Source of the DNA: Girardia tigrina
Lineage: Eukaryota; Platyhelminthes; Tricladida; Dugesiidae
NCBI GenBank assembly: GCA_001938485.1
Contig: MQRK01249566.1
Coordinates: 12,943-76,942 of the forward strand
Length of the DNA: 64,000 nucleotides
Direction of reading: 5' to 3'
Shown: positions 44,220-54,670 of the stretch, piece after piece
How the letters are laid out: each line of letters begins with the position of its first letter
Position numbering within the stretch: position 1 is the first letter of the stretch
Notes under the pieces: model-generated
The model's database searches: none
Told to the model about the DNA's origin: nothing
Seen by the model: only the letters and a program-made list of their open reading frames with translations
Program-made: the position numbers and the translations under genes

Positions 44220-44580
44220 TCTGCTTATATATATATGTGACAGCGGTGATTATGAAGCCTATTATGTAAAATAAAGTCTTAACAAATTTATTGAGAGTGC
44301 TATTTAAACATTGATTTTAAGATCACGAGATCTTAATAACAAAACTTAACAGGACAGCCTCCAAATAATTTTTTGAATGCTTACACTGAATTTTGAAAGC
44401 ATTTATACTCAAGTTACATTTACAAGTTTTACTACACTCAACAATATTACTCTTAAATTTGTTCTTGGACGTGTTTGCAGAGATGACGACAGTATGTATG
44501 TATGTAACGTTGCACCCATTACATGTATACTAATAAACGTCCGAACAACAAAGTCAAAGGAGTAGGTAATTTATTATAAA
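44220..44580 (-). mobile_element. PLE 3'-end relic
   Basis: GTTTGCAGAGATGACGACAG followed by TGTAACGTTGCACCCATTAC matches the GIY-YIG codons of the minus-strand PLE at 33185-33245 (GTTTGCAGAGATGACGAGAT; TGGCGTTACACTCATTAC). Downstream sequence at 44245-44300 resembles the PLE terminal region at 48955-49015. The core between is deleted or decayed. Confidence 0.55.
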
Positions 44581-44764
44581 ACATATTTTCAACTTAAAAT
44601 TACTGAGATATTATTTTTAAATTTAAAAGATTATTTGTTACTTTACGAATAGAATTTGATGTTTGAATACTTCAAAATAAAGTAAATTTTTATTGAAATT
44701 TAAATATTTAGATTTCTAAATGTATCATACTTCAAAAAATTTAATTTAAATTTATATGAAATTA

Positions 44765-45310
44765 CTGTCCAATAATAAGTATTAAGAACACTAACATGAG
44801 TTTTCGAACATTTATTTTCAATACAATTTGAATTGTCTTTTGGACAACTCTCAGTCAAGTTTTCAGAATTTGACATCGTTCTAAATTGATAAATATTTGT
44901 TTATGTTTTTTAATAAACAATTATTCGAACAAATTTTCATTATTTTTAGATTTTTTTTAATTTTAAAATTTTAGTAATTATTTTATCTACTTTAATTTTA
45001 TTTTAAAAATGATTTTATTTAAAGAAAAAACATTTAATTAATCAATTTGAAAATTAGTTAAAAGTTATTTACTTTATTTAAACTTTTGATGTTAAAATTT
45101 GAATCAATTTTATATCTTAAAAGTTTTTTAAATATCTTATAGTGTAATTTAAAATGAAAATTATACTCGAATAATTATTCATCGTGAACATCCAAAATAC
45201 CAATTTTCCATCTGTGTGGGAGAAACACATTTCCAAATACTAAAATCAACATACAAAATTAAACATACCAATTTCAATATACCAAATTTAAAAATATTCC
45301 TCACATTCAC
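44765..45310 (+). repeat. Interspersed repeat family C, copy 4
   Basis: Block 1 at 44775-44890 (AAGAACACTAACATGAGTTTTC, GACAACTCTCAGTCAAG) and block 2 at 45205-45310 (CCATCTGTGTGGGAGAAACA, AATCAACATACAAAATT, AAATATTCCTCACATTC). This copy is the best for defining block 2. Confidence 0.65.
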
Positions 45311-46875
45311 CACTGACAATGCAATCATCATAATAATTAAAAATATAAATATGTCATCTAGATACAGGGGGGATCCCTCTGAAAAGTGGTCTTTATAATA
45401 AGAATGAACATTAATTTCAAAAAAAGAAGTATATTCATGATTAATTCAAGAGAAATTAAAAATAATTTAATAGAAAAAAGGTAATTTTTTATGCCATATT
45501 CTCAAAAGATTCTTCTTAAAGCAGACTGAATTTTTCTATTGCCATATCTAAATTTATGACCAAACATATATGAATAAAATAATTTTATAAAAATTTGTGG
45601 TCCCTGTAGCAATACTGAATTCAGTCTCCAACCAGAGCAATACAAAAGGAAATATACCTTGGCTCTGGTCCGTGGTAACTGAAATCACTATTCCCAATCG
45701 ATTAGACTAAAAGAATATATAATTATTATGGATGGAGGACTAAATTAACCAAACTTAGTATATCTATTTAACGTTTGATGAATTTAGTCCGACTTATTTC
45801 GATGCAAATGATTATAAAAAAATGAGATAACAACAAAAGTGGCAATCGTATATTACAACTAAATAACTTTAATTAATATAACCTTTATGGTAGTAAGAAA
45901 TCAGTCACAGTATAATTACAAATATAGTCTGATAATTAGATGAGATGTTTTGAGCGAATAGGTTTCACAATAGAGTTCGTCGTATTCATAAGTAGATATC
46001 TTGTTCGGAAATTGCTCACAGAATAATAAATTCGTCGGTAAGTATTTTTTTAAAATTTCTGATTAATTGTATATTGATTTCTAATTTTAATGTAAATTCG
46101 AAATTTTTTTTGTGAAAATATAATTATATAATTAGCTTTTTTTCTTTAACCTTCTTTATTTCTTTTGACAATTTACTTTTTACCTTTAATTATTTTTCTT
46201 CGTCATCTCTATCAATAGTCTCGTCTTTTGAAATAGTTTAAATATTTTCTTTTGAAGGTTTTCTTGTCTTTATCATTTCCTCAGTATGCACAAAAATAAA
46301 ATCCTATAAAAAAATAAAAAGCACAGACTGACACAAAACCAGCAATCTACTACATATATATAAAAAATATATCCGTCGTTATTAGTAAATCAACCCATGC
46401 AGAGTGCAACGGCAAAAGTCGTGACACATACAGTCCGTGTCATAATTATCCGTACGGTCATAAAATATTCATAATACATCCTGTATAAATTCTAATTGTG
46501 ATAGGAAATTTAGCAATTAGTTTTGTACTTTACAAACAAACCCATCCAAAAATAAAAATGAGGACTGACGACACGTATGTGAAAACATCAATCTCAGTCC
46601 ATTTTAAACGAATGAAATGTGATGAATTTAGAGGTATTACAGTCCCCCTACGTATTACAAAATTCTATTCGTAATTAAAACAATTTGCATGGTAAATAAA
46701 TATTCTTTTTTCCATTGAGAATTTTTGTCTTATTTGTTTTTTTTAATATTTAATATCTTTCACATTAAAATTTATACATAATAAACTATTTCATATGTTT
46801 GTTAAAAAAATATTTTTTACATTAATTTCGTAGCAATATTAATTATTTGTTAATTGTATAATTACTTTTTTCCAC
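45310..46875. other. AT-rich spacer
   Basis: 46375-46640 is less AT-rich with a weak palindrome around CCGTGTCATAATTATCCGTACGG, but nothing can be named. TAAGTAGATATCTTGTTCGG at about 45990 may be a trace of family B. Confidence 0.35.
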
Positions 46876-46879
46876 AAAT

Positions 46880-47345
46880 CTATTAAAATAATTACTAACA
46901 ACATCAATATGATTTTTTCGAACATTTATTAACATCACATTCAGAATTGCCATTTCAACAATTACTCAAACCATTTTCGGTATTCTACATTTTTCTTGAT
47001 TAATATATTTCTAAGATTCATCCTAATTTTTAAAATAAATGGAAATATTTGTTAATTATAAAGATTCTAATTGGTTAAAATTAAATCTAAACATTTTTAA
47101 AAAAAAATTTCATACTAAATTAAAACATTAAAATTTTAAATTACATTAAAAATTAAATATTAAATTTGAAAAATATTTTAAATCTTTTTACTTTAAAATT
47201 AAATTAAATTATTTTCAATTAGTATGAATCAAGGAAAATGACAATCCTCCCTCTCGGTATGAGAGACACAATCCGAATCAACATACAACATGCACAATAT
47301 TAACACACAATTCAAAACATTCGTCTCATTCCCCTCTATTTATAT
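46880..47345 (+). repeat. Interspersed repeat family C, copy 5
   Basis: Block 1 at 46890-47000 (CGAACATTTATTAACATCAC, GAATTGCCATTTCAACAAT) and block 2 at 47248-47335 (CGGTATGAGAGACACAATCC, AATCAACATACAACATGC). Confidence 0.6.
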
Positions 47346-48345
47346 GGCTTTCGCCATTTACCTATTCTGATCAAAGTTCTACCATCTTCGAGCTGTATCT
47401 CGTAACTTCTTTCGTGATTTCGTTTCAACACAATTGAAAAATTGTCAAAACTGAATGAAAAATATGTAAACATTTTTTAAATTTTATTTAATTATAAATT
47501 ATTTTCAATTAAAAAAATCTGAAATTATTTCTCAAAGAAAGTTAATTGTTTTTAATTAAAAGTATTTGTCAGTAAATTATTTTTTTATATATATTTTGAC
47601 AAGCATTTAATTGTTTGGTTGAAAATTTCAAAGAAAAAATATTTAATTAATTAGAAATTGTTTTCAATTATATTTTTAAACAAAAGATTGTTGTAATCGA
47701 AAATTTTATTTGATGAGACTGAGAAACGAGATGTTGAATATTTGTTTGTTTTATTAAATGGACATTTTATTTATTTTTTGATGAATTAATTTTGTGTGGT
47801 TTTCCATTTTTGGTTGAATAATAAATACAAAAAAAACAAATTTAAATTTATGAAGATATTATTTGTATCATTTTTTTCTGAATAACGATAAAAAGAGAAC
47901 AATGTTTCTTTTGTTATATTTGTTATTTTCTTTCACAATACATTTTCTTCAAAATAAATATGTAATACATAATTTAAATGTTTAAAAGAGAAAAAAATAT
48001 TCATTTGTTCAGAAAAAAATATAATATTTTTAAAGTCTTGTTTATTTTGTTTTAATTCTCATGTTCGTACTTATTAAATTTCTACAATTAAAAAGTAGTA
48101 ATTTTAATATTTAAAGGTTTGAGAACATCCAAGTACGACCATAAGTTGGTAGCATTAGTTAACATTCAACTTTGCGATAGAAATATATTTTGTATGTTTT
48201 ATATCGCTTTCTCATGTATATTCATTTTTTATCAATTTAGAGGATTTTTGACTTTCTTTTTAGATTTTCATTCCAAGTTTGATGATTCTGTTTATAAAGA
48301 ACATATTTAATTATTTTACTCTTTAATAACTTTTCATTGGTGAGG
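47345..48345. other. AT-rich spacer
   Basis: Only chance frames (for example 48119-48310) and A/T tracts. Confidence 0.4.
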
Positions 48346-48349
48346 GATA

Positions 48350-48760
48350 TGAGGAATATTTTGAATGTTTGATGTTTTGTGTTTGAATGTTGTATGTTGA
48401 TTTGGAAATGTGTTTCTCCTACACAGATGGATGATTAATATTTGAATTATTATTATCTAAAAATATGTAATGTTGAAATTTATTTCTAATTAAAAATAAT
48501 AATACAATTTTAAATAAGTTTATTAATTTTGTTTACAATTTTTAAAAACAATAAATTAAATTAATATTTTTTAAATAATTAATATCGATTTTAATTTTTA
48601 ACCAATAAAATTTGGAATAAATATTTTAACAGTTTATGTAATTCTCCATTTGCTCAGAAAATAAGAATAAAATCATAATTTAATAGACTCATGCAATCGT
48701 TCGAAAGCTTTGACAAAGATTATCCTGAGGACAATCAAACTTGTAAAATCATTAAAAAAT
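48350..48760 (-). repeat. Interspersed repeat family C, copy 6 (inverted)
   Basis: Block 2 complement at 48350-48432 (GAGGAATATTTTGAATG, TTGTATGTTGATTTGGAAAT, CTCCTACACAGATGG) and block 1 complement at 48690-48745 (GAAAGCTTTGACAAAGATTATC). Same spacing as the direct copies. Confidence 0.65.
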
Positions 48761-48884
48761 AGTAAAAGTCATATTGCAGTTCTTATTAAGGGAGATAAAA
48801 GAAGTTTTATATCTTAACTTTAATAGGTTAAAATAAACATTATTTTATAAAAATCAAGAACGCCATTAAAAAATGAAATTTTAT

Positions 48885-49270
48885 TGCAATATATTTTGGT
48901 GGATTTTCCACCATCTTCAGGCTGAATTAACAACAATTTCGCTGTCTTATATATAGAAAATTGATGATTATGCAAACATCTTGCGTAATAACTAATTAAA
49001 TATTTTCAACAAAGTGGAAGAGAGACTTGTTTGGACATTAATGGACGGATTAAGTGATTTAATCAATAATGCTTCACAAGTAACTCTTTCCCAATAATTT
49101 TTAAAATTACTGCACAATATTTTAAAATTAATTGTTTTCACCTCCGATTTAGAACTTTTTAAAAGTGGCTTTTGAGAAACCATCTTTATTAATTCAGGAC
49201 TACATGAATTTATACAATTAGGAGAAAGAAGGTAATCCAGTTGCACTGTTTTTTCAGAAGATCGATACAA
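48885..49270 (-). mobile_element. PLE C-terminus with hammerhead-like terminal motif
   Basis: The minus strand ends the ORF with ILCSNFKNYWERVTCEALLI and KSLNPSINVQ, the shared PLE C-terminus, stopping near 48992. The cysteine-rich GIY-YIG core is missing. Past the stop, at 48890-48920, the minus strand carries CTGAAGA followed by the perfect stem GGTGGA/TCCACC and AAAATATATTGCA. This is the layout of the hammerhead ribozyme motifs described in PLE terminal repeats (CUGANGA, stem II, GAAA). Here the last G of GAAA is changed. Confidence 0.7.
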
Positions 49271-49319
49271 TGGTGGACAAACTGTTGTCTCACAAATGGA
49301 ATAAAGATTAATTAATGTT

Positions 49320-49720
49320 CTATTTCATGGTCCATTTGGTGAAAAATGTTAGAACAAAGGATAAATTAAAATTGCGCGTCGCTACAAAAATTGACGACAT
49401 TAAAAGTACTGTCAAGAAAATTGAATGTTCTAGAAGACAATCAAAAAGAAACCTTTGCTCAGATGGTGAAAAAGAAAAGAAACTTTCAGAATATACCGCA
49501 AATAACCTTTCCAGAAACATTTCAAATCAGAAAAAAATATTATGCCAATTCAAAGATGTGGAATCAAAAAGAAGAAATCAAATGCTTCAACTGCAAAAAG
49601 GACATTCCTACATAAACTGTGACCAAATTCGGAATATCCAATGCTATGCGTGCAAAGAAGGCCATTTAGAAGAAACTGTCCAAACATATGCGGTTGATCA
49701 TGAAAGTTTAGTTTACTAAA
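49320..49720 (+). mobile_element. Retroelement gag-like fossil with zinc knuckles
   Basis: The stretch encodes a lysine-rich region ending in two cysteine-rich motifs, one beginning IKCFNCKK and the other IQCYACKEGH. They resemble the CCHC zinc knuckles of retrotransposon nucleocapsid proteins. The copy is short, broken and lacks a polymerase, so the family (Gypsy, Bel or Copia kin) cannot be fixed. It directly abuts the PLE fragment on the other strand. Confidence 0.4.
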
Positions 49721-49724
49721 TATA

Positions 49725-50500
49725 TTTTAGTGCAGAACCTTTGTCTTCTTACACATACTATTTAGCAAAAATAAATCTAGTTTAAATAAACATAAGTTTA
49801 TCAGAAATATTGTTTAGAAATAATCTTTAAATAAAAAATGATTTAATAATAATTTTGTTTCAAAATATTAAAAGTTAACCATTTGCATTAATTTATTGAA
49901 TAAATTGTTTGAAGATAATTTACAAATAAATGAATTAATATTTGATAAATAATAAAAAATTCAATAAATAAATTTACATATTTTTCATTTATGAAATTAA
50001 TAAATAACTTTTAATTTAATTTAAAAATTTCTACATACTTTTAAATTAAGATTTTCCTAAAAAAATGATCCGAAGAGGAAAACTGTTAATTTATTTATGA
50101 AAAATAAAAGAAATTTTATTTTTTTATCAAATAATCAATATGAAAAGAAGCAAGTTTTATTTTTTGAAGCAAAGTAAATGAAATATTTATTAAAATTTAA
50201 TGCAATTTTCTAGTGTGAACCGTTGTTTCAGTGACAATTAATAACCTTTAATATTCCAAAAAAATATTTTAATGAATTTTATTCAAAAATGCTATTAAAA
50301 ATGATTGCAATAATTTTTGATAAAAATTCTTTTTCTTTTAATTATTTGACGGAATTTAATTAGAGTTTCTTACTGTAATTGTTTTATTTTTATTAATTTG
50401 ATTAACAAATTCGCATTTACAACAATTAAAATAAAAATTAGTAGTGTTAATTTTCATAATGTTCATAAAAAACGTCATTCGGGTCTGAAAAATTTAGTAA
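49725..50500. other. AT-rich spacer
   Basis: Nothing recognised. Confidence 0.4.
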
Positions 50501-50514
50501 TTTAAAATTGTCCT

Positions 50515-50720
50515 TTTTTTCGCAATATTTTTCGGCTGATTTTCCACCATCTTCAGACAAAATTTTCATTAATTGTACAACTTTATGTATAAATGGCGAT
50601 TATGCAACCAACTTACGTAATGTCCAATTAAATACTCTCAACAAAGTGGAAGAGAGACTTGTTTGAACATTAATCGATTGATTCAACAATTTTTTCAACA
50701 ATGCCTCCAAAGAATTTTGC
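50515..50720 (-). mobile_element. PLE terminal region with hammerhead-like motif
   Basis: It resembles 48890-49090 over its length (CCACCATCTTCAG; CAACAAAGTGGAAGAGAGAC; AATGCCTC). On the minus strand the motif at 50520-50556 reads CTGAAGATGGTGG, a short loop, CAGCCGAAAAATATTG. It thus has both the CUGANGA box and an intact GAAA box, while stem II is only partly paired. The ORF part is lost. Confidence 0.65.
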
Positions 50721-50815
50721 TTTTATTTGATCTATTTTTTACATACATGGAAGAAAACTAAATTAATTATAATTAAAAAATTAATTTTTAATTATTAAAA
50801 ATAGTACACTAAATA

Positions 50816-52142
50816 CAGTGCGTTCCAAAAGTCTGTTCGCACACATTGAAATTTTGATTTATGTTATTTATTAAATTTTTTAATTTGTTTAAATGCTTTA
50901 ATTTAAATAATTTTAGTAAATTTAAAATTGAAATATCAAGACCATTTTTTTAAGATGAATTAATTAAATGTCAATCTTTTAGATTCAATGACAACTCGAA
51001 ATATAGATATAAGGTTTAGGATTATTATTGTAGAATTAATGAACGAGGGTCATTCAACGGGTCGGATACAAGAAATTATGAAGGTTAGACATGGTATCAT
51101 TGTTTCAAAGCGGGGCATTCAAAAAATTGTACATAAGTTCAAGACATTAGGGACATATGAAGATAAAAACTTAGTGGACGACCTTCAAAATTACCAAAAC
51201 CTTCTGAAAGAATTATTCGCCGTATATGCTTGAAAAATAGGCGTATGTCGATAAGTAAAATAATAGGAGCTTTCAATGAAGCTGGAATGATACATGCATC
51301 ACGAAGTACAGTGAATAGAATTTTGATAAAGTACGGCTTAAAAAGTCATTATGCTGTTTGCAAGCCTTTATTGAATGGAAAGCAACGAAAAAGAAGAGTT
51401 GAATGGGCTCGGGATAAACAAAATTGGGACATCGATAAGTGGTCGAATGTAGTTTTTAGCGATGAATATATGTTCCGCACATATAGCCACGCTCGTAGCG
51501 AAATCGTTAGAAGGTTTGACAATGAAAGGCTTAGTCACATTTGTACTAAGAAGGTCCTCCAACACGGTGCCCAAGTTCATGTATGGGGATCTTTCTTCAG
51601 ATTTGGTGTTGATATCTTAAAACGGATAAAGGGAAATTTAAATTCGAAGAACTATAAAGACCTAATTGTCAATGACATAGACATTACAGGGCAATGCTTG
51701 GAATTCCCTCTTCCAAATTTTATATTTCAGCAAGACAATGCGCCTTGCCATCCATCAGCATCAATAGTGTCTTTTTTGAAAACAAAGAAGATAAATATTC
51801 TTGATTGGCCTGCCAACTCACCAGATGTAAACCCATTTAAGAATTTGTGGGGTATTATAAAGAGAAAAATAAATAATATGGATACTATGAATTCAGAGAA
51901 AATGTAGATAGAAATACAAAAGTTATGGTACAACATACCAAGTTCTTTATGTCGTCGACTTGTCGATTCGATGCCGCGAAGGGTGTCTTCAATCATCAAG
52001 ATGAAAGGATACCACACAAAATATTAAAAATAACATTTTTATTTGTAAATATAATATTTACTTCCACTTCATCATCTTTTTACTTAGGAATTTGTATAAG
52101 TGATGATTTTTATGGGTGCGAACAGACTTTTGGAACGCACTG
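50816..52142 (+). mobile_element. Tc1 transposon with perfect 27-bp terminal repeats
   Basis: The ends are identical inverted repeats of 27 bp beginning CAGTGCGTTCCAAAAGTCTG, flanked by TA (50814-50815 and 52143-52144). Length is 1327 bp and there is one transposase gene inside. The perfect ends point to a recent insertion compared with the other DNA transposons in the window. Confidence 0.95.
50988..52027 (+). pseudogene. Tc1 transposase (DD34E), damaged
   Basis: The start ATG is at 50988 (MTTRNIDIRFRIIIVELMNE). Two N-terminal helix-turn-helix regions (STGRIQEIMK; SISKIIGAFNEAGMIHASRS) are followed by VVFSDEYMF (first aspartate), FIFQQDNAPCHPS (second) and WPANSPDVNPFKNLWG. The last motif is normally NPIENLWG. 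Here the catalytic glutamate is a lysine (AAG), 34 residues after the second aspartate. A frameshift lies near 51170, between EDKNLV and the frame with GRPSKLPKPS. A TAG at 51905 cuts off the last 40 or so residues, which continue in frame to about 52027. The copy cannot be active. Confidence 0.9.
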
Positions 52143-52144
52143 TA

Positions 52145-54415
52145 ATTATATAAATTGGAAAACCCGAAATTAGATGATAATATTGGTTTTGTTTCAACGG
52201 TTCCCTTCTCTGAAAGAATCAGAAACTTCAATTACAAACTATATTAGCAAAAAAACTGACAACAGAAAATAATTGTAACCATTGAAAGTTTTTCGTCAGT
52301 CTCTTGGGAAAACTCGAAGTTAATTAACAATTTTGTGGCCAAGATTGGACTGGAATTAACAAGAAATATGAAGAGAATGTATTCAATTTTCAACAAATAT
52401 ATTTTTTATATATATCCAAGGATAGTATAGTATCGAATTTGCCGGAATCAAAAGCGTCAAGAGAAGAAAAACGGAAGGCTTTTCGATTATATGCGATATA
52501 ATTATATTTTTTCAAAGTACCGTCAACATCCTATTAGTGATTTACATTTCTTAAATTTACCCAGGCTATTTTAAAGAGACTGATGGTTTATGTTAGGTTC
52601 GTTAATTATTGGAAACACAATTTCGTGTAAAAATATATTTTTTATTACCACAATCTTTTACATCACTCAAATTTTCAAAAATAATAACTTTCAAAATTCA
52701 AAATTTTTGAATATTCAAACAAACTATTTTTTATCACGTGTATGTTTTTTGAGGATATCAGTTGTAAACCCATATAATATTATAAATAATAAATATTTAC
52801 TTTACTGTAAAATTAAAATACCTGATGAATCTTATATTAACTTAAATTAAATACAATTAAATTCAATCTCAAATAATTTAACATTTATATTTAATTGTTA
52901 CTCTATACTTTGTAAATATTGAATATTATCTCTCTGATAATACATGTAATTCTCACCCTGATTATTAATAATTCTGACTTCAAAAATTTTCACTTCTTTT
53001 ATATCTATCTCACAGTTAATATTATGTATAATTTTTGTGATGGTTAATGTAAAAGAGAGGAGATAACCTAGTAATCCTCTTCGTTACTACAATGCCAGTT
53101 AAAGAGAAGTATAATTATTGAATAGTGTATTACTTTTAAGAAATACTATTAAAAACGAACACCAAAATTTGGTTGATGACTTAATTTTTAGTAATATTGG
53201 TTAATATTATTAAATTATTTTTTTTAAAAAGACAATTCTTTGATGAATCTAATAAATTAAAGACTTATCAAAGAATTCTCTTTTAATCGTTATTCCGATT
53301 ATTAAACCACCAAGAGTAAATAATGTCACCACAACAAATATATAAGAATTTTGATAACGCAACCACTTTAATTATTTACACTTTAATTAACTATAATAAA
53401 AATAACAACCAAATATAAGTACTAATAAGGACCTTCAAATGGATCAAATCAATTAATTTTTTTAAAGTAGGAATTTCGTATTCGACAATGTTTTCTTGGA
53501 CATAAAAGGTTCGTTAAATAACTTCACCAACGAACACAATAAAAATGCTGTTCACTTGTCACTTTAGTAAATGACAATAAAGCGTTATATCAATTAGTCT
53601 GTTTAGGGGAATATATTCTCATTCCATTATCATTAATTTGTGTACATCCCATAGGGATAATTATCAGTTAATTGATTTTTTTTTGAATTTCAAATTTTCA
53701 TAATCTGTTTTTATTTTCTTTCTTTCCCTTTTTGTCTTTCAACTTCTTTTTGATACAAATAAAATAAAATAAATTTTGACAACATAAAATATCCTTTTTC
53801 TTTAAGGACAATAAAAAATAGAAATAATGAAATAAAAAAATAAAAAAAATAATAATATTAACAAATACACAAAATCATGATTACAAACAAAACCCATCAA
53901 ATTTCATTCACTGAACAAAATCACAATAAAGAAGTACCTACTAAACTCTCCTTTTACAAAAATCACATAATATTTACCTTTGGTTTCTCTCTTATTTTTT
54001 ACAATAAATGTAACTGACCAGTACAGTTAACATAACATTCCAAAAAGTAGCTGAAGTATGCGAGATTTCAGCTTGTTTTCGGTCACCTTTTACCACAGCC
54101 TAATCCAATTGAAGAACTGTTTTCAGAGTAGGAAATCACTGTAAAAAGGATAATTGTAAAAACTATGATCAACTCATGAATGAGATTATATTGATTGTTC
54201 AAACTATTTTGAACATATGAAATCGTTTTTTGCCAAAGCCCTAACTCGTGAAGAATTTTAATATAAGTATTTGATTTTGATTTTTTACTTGTCTTGTATG
54301 CTAATTGTTTTTACTACTTTTTGTCGAAACATTTCACAAAATTGACAAATTAAAGAATTTTTTTCAAAAATTATATAGAGCTAACCATACAATTCAACAA
54401 AAAATATCAAATTGA
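52145..54415. other. AT-rich spacer
   Basis: No convincing exon, repeat end or RNA gene. Hydrophobic AT-rich frames such as 52590-52850 are regarded as chance. Confidence 0.4.
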
Positions 54416-54419
54416 CAAT

Positions 54420-54670
54420 GTGAGATGATCTTCTTCAATAACAATGCTCAACCCCATACGGAAAAAAAACTGTCAAGGTGGCATTTTGGGAGCTCGGTAG
54501 GGAGATCCTTCAACATTCTACTTATTCCCCAGACTTCACCCTAAATGATTTCCATCTTTTCCGGTTACCTTTCAAATGAAATGAGGAGTCAGCATATAAT
54601 TGACTCAGTCATTATTTTTGTTGTTAAAATCCTTTAATTTCATTGAAAATACATGTGTAGAAAACAACAG
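54420..54670 (+). pseudogene. mariner transposase fragment
   Basis: Pieces in nearby frames correspond to the second and third catalytic blocks of mariner. These are NNAQPHTEKK (usually DNARPHTAKK), ELGREILQHSTYSPDFTLND and FHLFRLPF (usually HPPYSPDLAPSDFHLFRSL). The first aspartate of this block is replaced by asparagine and the frame is shifted. No terminal repeats were found; about 250 bp remains. Confidence 0.65.

Noticed and set aside
52590-52850. 86-codon hydrophobic frame
   Set aside because: AT-driven composition and no coding context.
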